Below are positions 38,125-50,079 of a DNA stretch of 64,000 bases, piece by piece. The notes under the pieces were generated by a model. The model was not told the origin of the DNA and searched no databases. It was given only the letters and a program-made list of their open reading frames with translations. The stretch's first letter is position 1, and each line of letters starts with the position of its first letter. Source of the DNA: Phoronis australis (Eukaryota; Phoronida; Phoronidae); assembly GCA_002633005.1 (NCBI GenBank), contig NMRA01000007.1:177290-241289 (forward strand). The letters are read 5' to 3'. A program made the position numbers and the translations under genes.

Positions 38125-38409
38125 TTACGCCTTTCGTGAAAGAATGACTTGATTTAGGTCCCTAACATCAGACTGATTTCCTTTCGTACCGAGATCAGAG
38201 ATTATCTCTGACCTGAGAACTACCCACGGGTCATCAGATTGCTTCAGATCCGGGTTAAGTTCCGTAGAGGCACGAATTTCGGGTAAACCTAGTCTGGTAA
38301 CGTTCCTATGCATGGCAATGTCTCTTGCGTGATCTTGACTTTTAGCGAGCTTTTCGATGGAGTCTCTACGGAACGCTGGCTGTCCCGGCGGGTTAGTTTT
38401 AGTCGCCAA
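38125..38409 (-). CDS. Hypothetical open segment, about 94 codons, unrecognised
   Basis: A stop-free minus-strand stretch from a TAA near 38465 to the stop at 38125 encodes a hydrophilic sequence with segments such as TNPPGQPAFRRDSIEK and GLPEIRASTELNPD. Codon use looks more coding-like and GC-richer than its surroundings. The first codon of the 94 is TTG (38409), and the only in-frame ATG is internal, so it would have to be a terminal exon entered by splicing. I do not recognise a family. It may be the last exon of an undetected gene or a pseudogene piece. Confidence 0.3.
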   Translation of the reverse strand: MATKTNPPGQPAFRRDSIEKLAKSQDHARDIAMHRNVTRLGLPEIRASTELNPDLKQSDDPWVVLRSEIISDLGTKGNQSDVRDLNQVILSRKA

Positions 38410-38649
38410 AGCAGCATGGCCGTTATGTGGGAATTCTAGACTATTTATTGCATCTTATTTCAACAGGAGCAAGGAGTGGCGGCGCTAGTTGTAGCGATAA
38501 CAACGAACTCTCAAGGGAACTCTCCTATACTTCTACACTCTTTGAATGCAGCGTGTATTTTAAATTATCGATTCATGTTCCAGCGTTTTATCAAAGAAAA
38601 TTATTTTTATGCGCCCACATATTTGTGGACGCATTCATGCCGTCATCTC

Positions 38650-38684
38650 CGTCCGGCGTCCGTCCGGCGTCCGTCCGGCGTCCG
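38650..38684. repeat. 11-bp microsatellite (CGTCCGGCGTC)
   Basis: About three perfect units of CGTCCGGCGTC lie between CCACATATTTGTGGACGC (itself palindromic) and TCTATCTCCAAAACCC. The arrangement looks like the edge of a dispersed repeat. Confidence 0.75.
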
Positions 38685-39076
38685 CTGCTCTATCTCCAAA
38701 ACCCTTTGACGTACGTTCAAACTGGAAAAGGAAAAATTGAAGGTTGACAAACGACAGTTGCTGCCCACCACTGTTATTCTAGTACCTGAGGTAGGTCGTC
38801 TTGAGGTTCAAATTTGGTGCAAGCTTACGTGGGGGAAAATGAGTTTGGTTCTGCCAAGGTTAGTAGAATTTCAACCACATGGTATAATAACTATGTACTA
38901 TTCTGTGGAGGTGTCTATTCTTAGATTTGACTTGGTGATTAATTTGAGGGCTTACCTACGGATTTCAATTGAAATGAAACTTAGGCCTCGATTTGGCAGC
39001 AGGCAAGTTGCCACTGCGACTTCATATTTTGTTTGGTGACCTGGTAAAAATCCCAACCGGCAGGCATATTTCCTCA

Positions 39077-39335
39077 GAATTTGAAGGCCCAGGTCAGTGT
39101 GCAACATACCAATGAGCCAGTGTCCATACTTAGGGACCCGTCACGTCATCTTGATGAGCTCGTTTCTTGTCAGGCCAGCGAGATCAGTGTCCTGAGGTCA
39201 ACCTTGCATCAGGTCAAACTTGACAACCAGAGAGATCTAGAACAGCAGAAGGCGGCGAGTGTACGTGCAGCGCTGGCGGTGGAGGTCAGATACAGGGACA
39301 GTCTAGAGGACTATGAAAGACAAGTTAGGCATTAA
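39077..39335 (+). CDS. Possible orphan terminal exon, coiled-coil-like
   Basis: After a good acceptor (ATATTTCCTCAG at 39076) an open frame runs to TAA at 39335 and encodes ILRDPSRHLDELVSCQASE, then LDNQRDLEQQKAASVRAAL and RYRDSLEDYERQ. The charged, heptad-like pattern and GC-rich codons look coding. No ATG starts it and no partner exon upstream was found. It may be a fragment of a coiled-coil gene left by rearrangement. Confidence 0.3.
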
Positions 39336-39996
39336 TGTGGGCAGGGACGCATTTTGCAACACTCTAGACACTTGTGGCGAGAAAACTTAGTTTGTGGAAT
39401 GAAAATACCATGTGCCTACTGTACGTCCTTAGGAAATAGCGTGTTTTCTTGCTCAACTCGACATTTCAGCTGCGCTGACCAATAACGTCGGTGATGGTGG
39501 TTTTGGTAGTGTACGCCAGTAAGGTCATCACCATGTTAACAAAATTACCTTTTGACTTGTACAAACAAGAATGGTTTCTCTAAACTCGCACTAAACTCGA
39601 CTTACGAAAGGCACCTCAAACTGGGATTTGAACCTGGCTTTGGTTGGTCTTGCTTTGTGGTATTTTAAATTCTAAAATTTAAGACATTGCATTGTTGTCA
39701 TTGCTTTTGAAAACTAAAATTTTCTTTCTTTCTCTTCTTTACACTTCACAATTGAAGCCGAGTGGGTGCATTTCTTGGGTGCATTTCAACGCTCCGCGTT
39801 GCTCTTGTAGTTTTATGCAACATAAAAAATTCACGAAAGTCACACAATTCCCTGTTTCTGATAGCCTCTCATGCAAATCAGTGTGGAAAACCTATTCCTA
39901 ACGACATGTTGTGATGTAATGTGAAATGTGGTCGAAATGGTAGTTTGATAAAAGATGTACCAAAATAAAGTATGATAGCCACTACTTGATATTTTT

Positions 39997-40330
39997 CATT
40001 AGCATAGCCACATATCACATCATTAGCATAGCCACATATTACGTCATTAGCATAGCCACATATCACGTCATTAGCATAGCCACATATCACGTCATTAGCA
40101 TAGCCACACATCACGTCATTAGCATAGCCACATATCACGTCATTAGCGTGCCACATATCACGTCATTAGCGTAGCCACATATCTCGTCATTAGCGTAGCC
40201 ACATATCACGTCATTAGCGTAGCCACAGATCACATCATTAGCACAGCCACACATCTCATCATTAGCACAGCCACACATCACATCATTAGCATAGCCACAT
40301 ATCACATCATTAGCATAGCCACATATCACA
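39997..40330. repeat. 24-bp minisatellite, about 14 units
   Basis: Head-to-tail units of CATTAGCATAGCCACATATC plus four bases (ACGT or ACAT), with one 23-bp unit near 40142. Because 24 is divisible by three, several frames stay open and give an octapeptide repeat (ICGYANDV) on the minus strand. This is a by-product of the period. There are no spacers, so it is not a CRISPR array. Confidence 0.95.
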
Positions 40331-41929
40331 TAAAGTTAAAATTAGGAACTTGAGACTACAGCAAACCAAGTTTGTACTGACTGAAGTAATCACTTAAAAC
40401 CACACACAGCAAATTCTTAAAAGCCATTAATTTTGGTTTGTGTTTTTAGAGTACATCTCATTACTGGGTGCTATGAACTTTCACAATTTTGACATGTGTT
40501 CAAACTGCCCTGTGGCTGAATGAAATTCAGTGATTGGTCATTGTGGCTAACTTCATTTAATGTTGTTTGAAATTTGTTTTGATTTAAATTGACATTACCT
40601 AATTAACTCTATATTGGACTTTAAATATACTTGGTTGCAATGTCATTCTCCACTATATAGTTGATGATGAGAGAAGTATTATTGCAATAGGTTTCGGCTT
40701 ATCATTTTTGTAATTTTACTGCCATACCTACCGTAGGTTCTACAGAAAGTGAAGGTTAATAAGATTGCTCTTTTTGTACCCTGGAAAAGCAACAACTTCC
40801 TGCATGCATATTGATTCTTCACATCCTCGTTTTTTGATTCAGTGACTCGCTTGGTCTGTACATTTTATCTGTGTGGTCAGTCTGTAATACTTGTAGAATG
40901 AGCTCTAGATTTAGTGATGTGGAGAGAAGTTACATTAGCAAACAATCATGATGCTGTTTTACGTTTGAATCTAGCTTCAACAACAAGATTGTACTACTGT
41001 GTCATCGCCTACTTCACTTAAAATATTTGGCAAAATGTCACAAAGACTTGTATGATCTTGATTTGTTGTATTTACTGAATGTTACTCAGATGTCTTGGGA
41101 TTCATTACGTTTTTGCCTGTTTGGGCCTTGATGGTACTCCAATACTTCTGAACCCACTTAAGCTTAGAATTGTTTTTCAGGTGCCCATCATCTTCAGCTC
41201 TGACAGTAAAGTTACTGTGGTTGTTTGAAAGAAAGGAACATATCAGTAACAGTTTAGTTTTTTACAGAAGTGGTGAATTTGCTGCTTTGTGTAGTATTAG
41301 ATTATGATTAACAGTCAGACAACGTAGAAAAATGTGTCCTACAGTATACGAATTCGATGCAGGTGTGTAACTTCTTTTCCGTTCTGACAGCGGGGGTAGT
41401 TCAACTTGAAAACACAGTTATCTTTAATTAACAGGCTTGAATTGGGGCACTTATGCAAAACTGTACGGTTGCCATCATGGGGCCACTAGCAACGCAAGTC
41501 AGAACATAACTAGTCATAAGCCCACTGAAAAAGCACCAGCAATGTAGGAAACCCCAATCATGATAACAAAGTAGTGTGCACAGTTTTTGGTACCAACAAA
41601 ACAAAATCAAAGCACACTAAATTGAATAGACACACACAGTTGCACATTATAATCTGGATCAGGAGAGAAAGTGAGTACCGTGAGTTTTGGACACTGAAGT
41701 CTGACTGAACTAACTAGTTGTGACGAAATCTTTGATTTCAGTTTTAAAACTACCAATGAATAATGGCATGTATTCCAACTCACCATCACTGATCTCATGT
41801 AGACCAAATTTCCGAATGCTCTAGACAGCCGTGTAGTTGGTTGACGTCTCCACTTCAAAATCTTTTACTATGTATACGGTAGTCCTGCCTCTTAATTTTC
41901 TACAAAGCCATAGAAATCCCCCACTGGGC

Positions 41930-42343
41930 CAGTGTTTTTTGAAATACTTCATCCACTCTTTTTCTGTGGAGACACTCTGACAAAATACTCATATTTTCTT
42001 AGCTTTTATAACAATTTTTTTTTCTACATGGATGTAAAGAACTCGACCAAAACGAAAGTAAGGTTTTCATTCGAAATAGTTTCAAAGTTCTTTTTAATAT
42101 TAAATCTCTTTGTGAGTAGATAAAATTGCATACATGTAAAGTAACTTATTGTGTATGAAAATGATATATTTGTATTCGTTATCATATGTCATTGTAATCT
42201 TAACATCAATTTATTGATGTCTGTGCATAATTTTATAGATTTCTTCGTGTTAGTTTAGCCCACTAAAGCAATGCTTCTTAGTGCTTTTTGACTCTGTATA
42301 TTTATTGTATTGACTATTTCATAATAAAAAATTTTAAAAAATC
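41930..42343 (+). mobile_element. Decayed 3' tail of a non-LTR retrotransposon (copy 2)
   Basis: The stretch aligns by eye with the 3' end of the minus-strand element at 61425-62220. Both share sequences around TTTTTCTACATGG, AAGAACT, AAAACGAAAGTAAGGTTTT, TTAAATCTCTTTGTGAG and an end of the form TATTTATTGTATTG, then AATAAA and an A-rich tail. The reading frame is broken. It lies about 490 bp upstream of the C8orf34-like ORF. Confidence 0.72.
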
Positions 42344-42831
42344 TTTTTCTTCAGTTTCATTACCACATTCCATTGCACAAATAAATCTTAAAGTACAGCT
42401 GATCGAATTTGTCTTTCGTATCTTCTTTCTAGGATCCCTGCACTCCAAAAATAGAACTATGATTATCGACAATAGATGTCAGTGCTGCATACCTAGATTA
42501 TCCTTCTCTGGTGTATTTCAGGTTTTCTACAATAGATGACGCGACTGAAAGTCAAATGTGGCTTGAAAATACTACCCGTATTTAAATTAATACGCATCCA
42601 AGATTTACTCTTTTATTTTTATTGTGTGAAAACTGTCACTCATTTTGAATTTCACTTGTGCAGACCATCCATTTTGAAATACGAAACTTTATATAATGAT
42701 GCTTTACACAATAACTTTTGCTTGATGCACATTTACATCGCGAAGTAATATGGTAGGTGAACATGGTGCAGTGTCGCGTACCTGTTTGATTTGTTGCTGT
42801 TTGAAACTGCCGTTGTTAGTTGGCAATAACG

Positions 42832-44202
42832 ATGGCTTCTCAACCGAATATTCAAGGTTATCTTGAAAGGCAGAGAATTGGCGTGCTATTTGAAGACTTG
42901 ATGCAAAAGCTAATTAAAGACATGCCTAACGATCCTATCCCATTTTTGATAAAAGCTTTGCAAAAGAAACACGATAAGCAGTTGGGTTCGTATGGCAAAA
43001 AGAGTGAAACGGACGATTTTTTTGAAAGCAGCAATGAGCTGCGTAAAAGCGGAGGTGCGTACGGTGAAATGGCTGTTGAGAAACACCGAACCTATGACAA
43101 GCCATGGCAAAGCAATGCAAAACGTTTGAAAACGAAGAAGCCGCAGGAGGGAGACGCAGTTGGTTCTCAAACACTTGTGAAGGTAGCGCTTGACGATCAC
43201 AGTGAATTTAAAAGTAAACATAAGAAAGATGACAAGTCGCCTCAAAGAAAGCAGAAGAAACGTCGTTCTGAAGAAGAGGATTTAGCACTTGAGCTTAAGG
43301 CCCCGCAGTCATTACGTATGAAAACAGTCGAAAATGGGTCAAGTGAATTTGTTGATGCTAGCAGAGGAAAAGTAAAAGCCAGCACAGTAATTGCTGCCAA
43401 TCACAGAAAGGAACTGGAAAAGATTGCCATGGGACACAAGCTCAACAAGGACACTAATACTGCTGCTGAAGAGAACGACGACTCCATAGACGATGCCGAT
43501 GAAATGCTTGAAGATGCTGAGGAGCTTCGTAAGGAGGGTGTCAGTAATGTTTGTGTTTCTGGGCACAAGTTGAGCAAAAAGAAAGGTCAAAGTAAGAAGT
43601 TGTCTGGTGATGTGAAGGTAGGAGTGTGTGCTTGGTGTGCCCGTATGCTCGGTGGTGAGCATGTGGCTGACTTGCGCAAAAGCGAAGTCCACAGTGATTC
43701 CGACACCGAGTCCTGCGCATCAAAGTCTAGTGCTACAACCACCAAGTCCAGTGTTATCCTCAAAAATGTAAGGAAGGAAGAAAAAACGCAAGATATTTTT
43801 GACGATGACGATTTTGAAAGTGTGTCCCAAGTGAGTGGGCCTCGTGCTCCAGTGTGGGAGGACAATGACTCAGATGCCCCTACGCTTACTCCGAGGAAGG
43901 GAAGTCACATGCTCTCTAAATCGCTGCAGCCTGTCAAGGGACGGAACATGCTCGCTGAATTCACCGGTCCAATGTCTCCTACCCCTCGTTCATCTAGAAC
44001 TGTAACTGTGAAGAAAGATCAGCCATTTACACCCAGTCATACGTGGAGTGGTGGTGCTAAGGTAGACAAAATGGCATCAGCTCGCTCAACAGACTTCTTT
44101 AACCAAAAGCGCCAGGGTTGGAACACTGTGGAAGACTCCGAAGGAAGTACTATTGATATTGACACTGAGAGGCCTAGGTCATCTAGGGCTTATAGAAAGT
44201 GA
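42832..44202 (+). CDS. C8orf34: C8orf34-like protein with RIIa-type dimerisation/docking domain, single exon
   Basis: The frame is open from ATG (42832, context AACGATGG) to TGA, 456 residues. An in-frame TTG 12 bases upstream is not used as a start. Residues about 6-45 (NIQGYLERQRIGVLFEDLM then NDPIPFLIKAL) form the R2D2 fold that in PKA-RII and DPY30 dimerises and binds amphipathic helices. Further C8orf34 hallmarks follow: YDKPWQSNAKR (about 88-98), a DDADEMLEDAEELRKEGV segment (about 221-238) and GVCAWCARM (about 265-273). Between and after these lie low-complexity, Lys/Ser/Asp-rich, probably disordered segments. The vertebrate gene is split into many exons; here no intron interrupts the frame. 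A possible acceptor (TTGTTAG, 42818) could attach a 5' UTR exon. Function is not established. Confidence 0.9.
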   Translation: MASQPNIQGYLERQRIGVLFEDLMQKLIKDMPNDPIPFLIKALQKKHDKQLGSYGKKSETDDFFESSNELRKSGGAYGEMAVEKHRTYDKPWQSNAKRLKTKKPQEGDAVGSQTLVKVALDDHSEFKSKHKKDDKSPQRKQKKRRSEEEDLALELKAPQSLRMKTVENGSSEFVDASRGKVKASTVIAANHRKELEKIAMGHKLNKDTNTAAEENDDSIDDADEMLEDAEELRKEGVSNVCVSGHKLSKKKGQSKKLSGDVKVGVCAWCARMLGGEHVADLRKSEVHSDSDTESCASKSSATTTKSSVILKNVRKEEKTQDIFDDDDFESVSQVSGPRAPVWEDNDSDAPTLTPRKGSHMLSKSLQPVKGRNMLAEFTGPMSPTPRSSRTVTVKKDQPFTPSHTWSGGAKVDKMASARSTDFFNQKRQGWNTVEDSEGSTIDIDTERPRSSRAYRK

Positions 44203-44241
44203 AGTCCTTAATTGTGTGGATTAGCAAAATGATGACAGAAT

Positions 44242-44292
44242 ACATACTGACATTGACATGAGCCTTAGGTCATCTAGAGCTTATAGAAAGTT
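44242..44292 (+). repeat. Tandem copy of the C-terminal coding end in the 3' UTR
   Basis: The last 50 coding bases of the C8orf34-like gene (44151-44202, with CATCTAGGGCTTATAGAAAG) recur 91 bp further on with a few changes (CATCTAGAGCTTATAGAAAG at about 44271-44290). The copy lies after the stop, so it is untranslated. It is a small local duplication of the gene's end. Confidence 0.8.
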
Positions 44293-45401
44293 CATGGCTG
44301 AGTGTGTATCAACGAAAAGGCTTGCATTTATATGAGATTTATGATAATAGTCACTTCCAGGAGTGCCGCATTTTGATTACCAGTTTTCTCCACTGAATCA
44401 ATGGGTTTTCAAAATCCAGGACCCCTTGCTATTCCAAAGCAACATTCAATAATTCGCTTGACATTTCTCTGTGGCCAGTTTTCAAATTTACCAATCAGTC
44501 ATGCATTATTTTTAATTTTGTAAACACGATTCTTTATTTTATGAAAAAAATATTCAGTGTTTTCAGTATGAAGTTTTCGATATACAACTCGAAAGCAACT
44601 TCTTGACCCAATTTCAACTGTTTGTGGTCTAGATGGGTAGGGTTTACTTAGAAGAAGTGTAATTTCTTTCATTCAGGGACATTTAGTGGTGTTGGAATAT
44701 TTTCATGTGAACCATTTGAACATCCCACCATAAAACAATCTTGATTTGTCGGTGACTGGAAAGAATTTAAAAAAGTGTGGTGTTTAAGTGCTTCAACACT
44801 CCTTATTCAAAATCTCCCTCCAAGTTACATGTCAACTATATGTGGCATTGCATGTTTTTACATAAAATACTCTTTATCGCCATCTAGTGGCAGAAAATTT
44901 CATTATTTTGCTGCTGTATTGGAAAGTGGCTGTTGAAGACTGCTGCAAGCCTTTGTGTTAATGTCACACATTTGTTAATTAGTTAATTATATGCATATTT
45001 TTGTAAAAATTCTTCAATTCATTTGTATTTTTCAGAGATTTACCACGTTGAAAATGCTCACAATTTTACCAAATGGAATTTGGTAATAGCTTCACCATAC
45101 AAACCATGCTAAGAGCAAAGTAAATTTTCCTGAAATGTCATTTTTGTTGGGAAATGTGACATTTCACCTGTACGCCATATTATGCCCAAATCTGAAGTTT
45201 CTACAGCACTCAAAATTGAGTCCTTTGTGTGGTATTATCACAACCCAGCCTGACTTTCAAAGGAATCTTCAAGCCAAGCTTTTTGTATAATTTAAAACAA
45301 ATTTCAATTTATGAAATTGGTCTCAAAGTAGGTGTGATTTCTGTGGTTGAAAAAAGATCACTTCTAAACTGAGTAGGGATCAAAACAAGACCATGGGTGC
45401 T

Positions 45402-45526
45402 TTCAGTAACGCTAGGACCTAGCTAAGATCTAGTCAAAGTCACGTGTTCTCACTTAAAATACACGTCAATATTTCACGTAATCTCGCGAAGTCTTGCTAT
45501 TAAGCGAGGTCCTGGCGTTACTGAAC
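45402..45526. mobile_element. Palindromic MITE, TTCAGTAACGC ends (copy a)
   Basis: It begins TTCAGTAACGCTAGGACCT and ends with its inverse GCGAGGTCCTGGCGTTACTGAA. The core CACGTAATCTCGCGAAGTCT is shared with copies at 48252, 54479 and 58582. 125 bp, no ORF. Confidence 0.78.
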
Positions 45527-48251
45527 GGGAGCCAGTTTTGTAATGATATCAAAAGGAATACTTGTTTTTTTTCTGAAAGCACCGGTTTAATGCCGCCTTA
45601 ATTTGATGTATTCTCTGTGGAGTCGGGAGTTTTAAAGTACTTTCCATCTACAGGCTTCTGTATTTAATCATATTTTCTAGAGAAAAAACAAAAGGACAAT
45701 GAACCCACTCATTCTGTCAATAGCTCACTTTTGATTTAGACCACTCAATGTTATAAAATCGGTCTTATCTTGAGAACTGGCTGTTTGATAAAAATCAGTT
45801 ACATGGGTCATGCATTTAGAGAACCAGTTTTCTCCACTGAATAACCCGCATGAAACTGGTTATCCAAACTCAGACACTGTGACTATTGCCGGATTCTCAT
45901 TATTTGCTTCATGGCATTGCCATTCTATTGATTGTGCTGGCTGGCTAGTTTCTGTTACCAAGATGGTTTCGAGGTTTGGAATTCCAGGTGATAAAATCGC
46001 GATGACGTCACTTTGGAAGGGCCATTGAGAGTGTAAAGAAAAGTTTGGTTTCAACACCAGGACACGCCGGTGTATAGCAACTTTAACTTTGTGTTAGATC
46101 ACGTGCATTATAAAATTTCTCTTGAATGACTTTTTCATTGAACTCAGATTAGAACTGAGATCAGTTGCAATTGAAAAACGAACTGGGACTACGTTTTGGA
46201 AGGTCTCCCCAACCTTAAGATTCCTTGAAGTCTCTTTAAATGCTCAGCCTCTTCTTTGTTACAGCAGAAAAGGTTTACGAGTTTCTGTCGTGATAAGGAA
46301 TATTTTGAAACCGATGTTATTAGGATAAGTGGCCTGTATGATTTTTTCGATCAACTCCAAAAGACTAAATGCAGTTGTAAGAGAGAAAGCATCCCTTGAA
46401 ATTGTGAGCTCTGGAGTAGATGTGAAGTTTACGTGTTATACATAGACTGGTTGTCACCGTCAGCTAATTGTACTTGTTTGTGTCAACTAACAAGTCAAGT
46501 AGCACTTATTGATGCTGTGTACAAATCCCAGCGTGAACAGCTAATAAGTTTTGTGAATAATACTGAGATATCACGTTGCTACGTCAAGTCAACCTGTCAC
46601 GCAGTAGTTGTACGATCTGTCACAATTTAATGCTTTTTATGGCCAAATAGCAAAGTTGCGGCTTCTACCACACGTCACGGAGTCGGCGCAGACTCTCCCA
46701 CTTAAAATTGTTCCTAGGAACAAGTTTCGCGTGACAGGACCCGTAGAAATTGTGTGCATATTTGGTGAACTATTTTGCTACCCAGGAAAACGATAAGGTA
46801 TCTGCTTACTTAGGTTCTGTGAGCAATGTATCCATACGCGCAATAAAATAAACTTTTATAGTATGATTTTCGAACCAGAAAGTAAACAAAAATGCCGTAA
46901 CCGTCGTGTTGATGATTTGGCCAAGAACCAGCTAGGGTTTCTGTGAAATGTTGATTTGCCACAGACATCTGCTACTTCATTCGAACACCCTGTAACTTGC
47001 TAGAACATTCCTTGACTTTGCTTTGGCTTCGTTGCTTCAAGCCGCCATGAATCTTATGTAAAAACGACTAACTTTTGATTTATACCGCGCCATTCGTTGT
47101 TTAATCAGACTAGAAATGATTTCTGGAGAATTGACATTTCGTTAGACTTGACGCATCGAATGACACCAAGGGTTCACGTGAACTTTATTGAGGCCTGTCA
47201 ATAACAACCTATCAGTTTTTCTTAAGCGACTTGACACAGATTTTAAATACTTTGCTGGTCAAGGCTAATAACTTCAAGAAATCGACTTTACCCAAAAATC
47301 TGTTTTCCAAAACCGATCGTGTCTTTTTAAAACAAAGTTGGTTAACACTTTCTATTGCGTAAAAGTTGGAAGAAACCAGGGCGTGAAAATGCCGAGTTTT
47401 TCATGTTTTGAATATTGTTCCGATTTGAAAAAGACACAAAATGTAGAAATTCACGGGGCAATCTTCAGAAATTAATCTGTCTAATTAGAGGAAATAGGTA
47501 CCGGGCGGAAGCTTTTGTCAACATTAGTACAGTATCCGCCATTTCCAATCAAAAATTCTGACAAATTCGTTTCCGTTTTTTCAACGAGCTGCCAAGTGTC
47601 GTATTAGATTCTTAGAGTCTCGTTGTCAAGTTGGATAAGAGTCAGGCCGGATAAACAAAATATTTGAAATAAACATTTGTACTTTTATTCCACATAAACC
47701 ACAGATAAGTTTCTTACAAAAAAACATGAAAGAGACATCTCTTACCCAAATGGCATTGACACATATACTTTAAGAAATTTCACAAGTCTGCCTCATGAAA
47801 AGGATATTTGTTGTATTTAAAACTGTTATGAACCAGAATTTTGTAAAAAAAAATTTTGGCCTCTATCTCTTGCCGTTATAAATCTGGTCTTTAACTATTC
47901 CTTGTTCTGCATAGAAATTATGCCTTGGCAAAGGAAAAAATTGACAGTTCGTTATTCTTTGAGACTTTACTCGACAAATATCCGTCTCGTCCAAGGTGCA
48001 ACTCGTCCAGAACTGCGCCATGTCCTGGAAATTGTCGACATTTCGTGAATCCGCTCAAAAATAGTCCGGCAAAGCGAGAATTTACAAGAAAGTGAAGAAG
48101 ACGAAGTTATCACACAGAGATGGTCGCCTGACATTTCTTTTGGTGCCCGGTTGTCTGGTTATATGTGGACATAAAATTTTAGTGGCTCACGACGTAAATG
48201 GTCAAAACGTCACTCCCTATCTGACCAAGGAACAAGTTGAGACCTGGGTAG

Positions 48252-48379
48252 AGTTCAGTAGCTGTCTCACGGCGAGAAAATCAAGCCAAAATCATGTGCT
48301 TTCACTTAAAATACACGGCAATATCTCGTGTAATCTCGCGAAGTCTTGCTTTTCTATCGAGATTCTAGCGTTATTGAAT
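48252..48379. mobile_element. Palindromic MITE, TTCAGTAACGC ends (copy b, decayed)
   Basis: It has AGTTCAGTAGCTG at the left, the core TGTAATCTCGCGAAGTCTTG and the right end TAGCGTTATTGAA. It shares the extra left flank ACCTGGGTAGAGTTCAG with copy d, so the mobile unit may be longer than the palindrome. Confidence 0.68.
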
Positions 48380-50079
48380 TTTCACTTGTTTCATGATAAT
48401 AAGTAATCAAAATCGAATGCTAATCTTTTGACAAATGGATTCCAAACTCGTACATTTGACATCTCGAACATTTCTTCGTGCATAAATAACTCGTCGCTCA
48501 TTCATTTTTTTGCTTTTGTGTTAATTAGTTTTAAAATAGCCTCTTTGTACTCGCCAAAGCAGACGTTGACACTTTACATGCAGTTTTGTTTAGTCAGATT
48601 TCTGACATGAAACAAGCTCGTGGCCACGTGAATGCAGATGTCACCACCAATTGTCTTTTCCCTTTAGGCCGTTAGTTCACTCTGAATGCACAAAGTGAAT
48701 ATAGACTGATTGTAACTGTGCAGTAGTAGCAAAGATATTATTAAGTTTATTCTGTATCTTTCGTAGTAGAATTTTCGTCAAACTTTTGTAATAGATGTTT
48801 CTGTGAACCCTATGTGATCCGAACTAGGTGTGTGTGTCCATATGCGAAATGTAACAAAAAATATTGTAACATACTTATAAGCGTTACGTTGACTAAAGTA
48901 GCCGTTGTTACAGTAGATGTTGGCATATTTTCAATTTAAATTAGTTAAATGAACCAAGGAGCGAGTTATTAATATGTATTGATTTCTGACTTAAAACTGG
49001 TCTCAATTTTATCCAAACTCTGACAACAAGTGGTTTCTGGCCTTAGAAACAAGCGGCAGTTCATTATTGCTAGGCGGAATCTGCTTAGTAAGTATTTACA
49101 CACACGGGGCTGCAGGTAGCGGAAATCTTGTGGTACGTATAAACTGACTCGTTGTGACAAAGTGACCTCGAACAACAGCGAGCTGTCATTTATTTCCAAT
49201 TCCAAAAATCACCCACCTCAATTTTAATGTTCCCAGTTTAGATAAGCAAAGAAAAGGTTTAGGGTTCCCGTGATTTACTTTACAATCATTTAGGTGAATT
49301 GGACTAGTAAACATAAATATTCCTTCATCGAACTAGATTTTACATGAGTAACAAGGATAATTTTAAGACCTCGCCCCGCGTCATTGGCGCTTAAAAATTT
49401 TCATGGACTCACCGTGATTGCTAACTCGGACACACGGGGGCATGAACATGACCTGAAATCACGCCAGAGTTTGTCTCTAATAACATCCACTACATTCAGA
49501 TTCTAACGCAGGACAATACAAAGTAGCCGGTGAAAACTATTAGTAACCAAAAAACCGTGCCAAGTGCCGGAATCAAGCAGATCCTAACTATGGATAATGT
49601 GTTTGGTTTCATGTCGCAATTTTCCGTTTAGACGAACTTGGCCCATATGTTTGAGTCCCTTTGGGTCAATTGACCCACACCTACGTTTCTTTAAAATGAT
49701 CCCCGAATAAACATGCAAAAATACAAAAATGCAATATACTATCAGAAAAAGAAGAAAGTATAATGCAAAAAAATTCTTTACACTCTTACATCGTAAACTT
49801 TCTATTTGTGAACTTGATCAATTCTAAATTCTTTCTCCTTTTTTGAGTAAGGAAATGTTGAAACCAATAACGGCAAGCCTTACGAATTAACGGGGAGGCG
49901 GGGGAAATAACAACTGTTAAATGAAAAGTTCAAAAATGGCTAACAAGACACATAAAACATCTAATTTAGAGTCTCTACAAGGAACACGATCTGCGCTTAT
50001 AAGGAGTGAAGCATAGGCGCATTTGCCTAAGGTTAGATACGCCTTAACATTGAGCCTATGTATATTTCTGGGTTCCACT

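Larger units (their letters stand above)
37981..42831. other. Intergenic stretch between TEX30 and the C8orf34-like gene
   Basis: It holds the TEX30 3' UTR, two doubtful ORFs (38125-38409 minus, 39077-39335 plus), a GTCCGGC microsatellite at 38650, a 24-bp minisatellite at 39997 and a decayed non-LTR tail at 41930. I see nothing else with coding or RNA structure. Confidence 0.6.

Noticed and set aside
39997-40330. CRISPR-like array
   Set aside because: Units are contiguous 24-bp repeats without unique spacers, in animal DNA; it is a minisatellite.
42910-43245. Minus-strand ORFs opposite the C8orf34-like gene
   Set aside because: Shadows of the 456-codon plus-strand frame.
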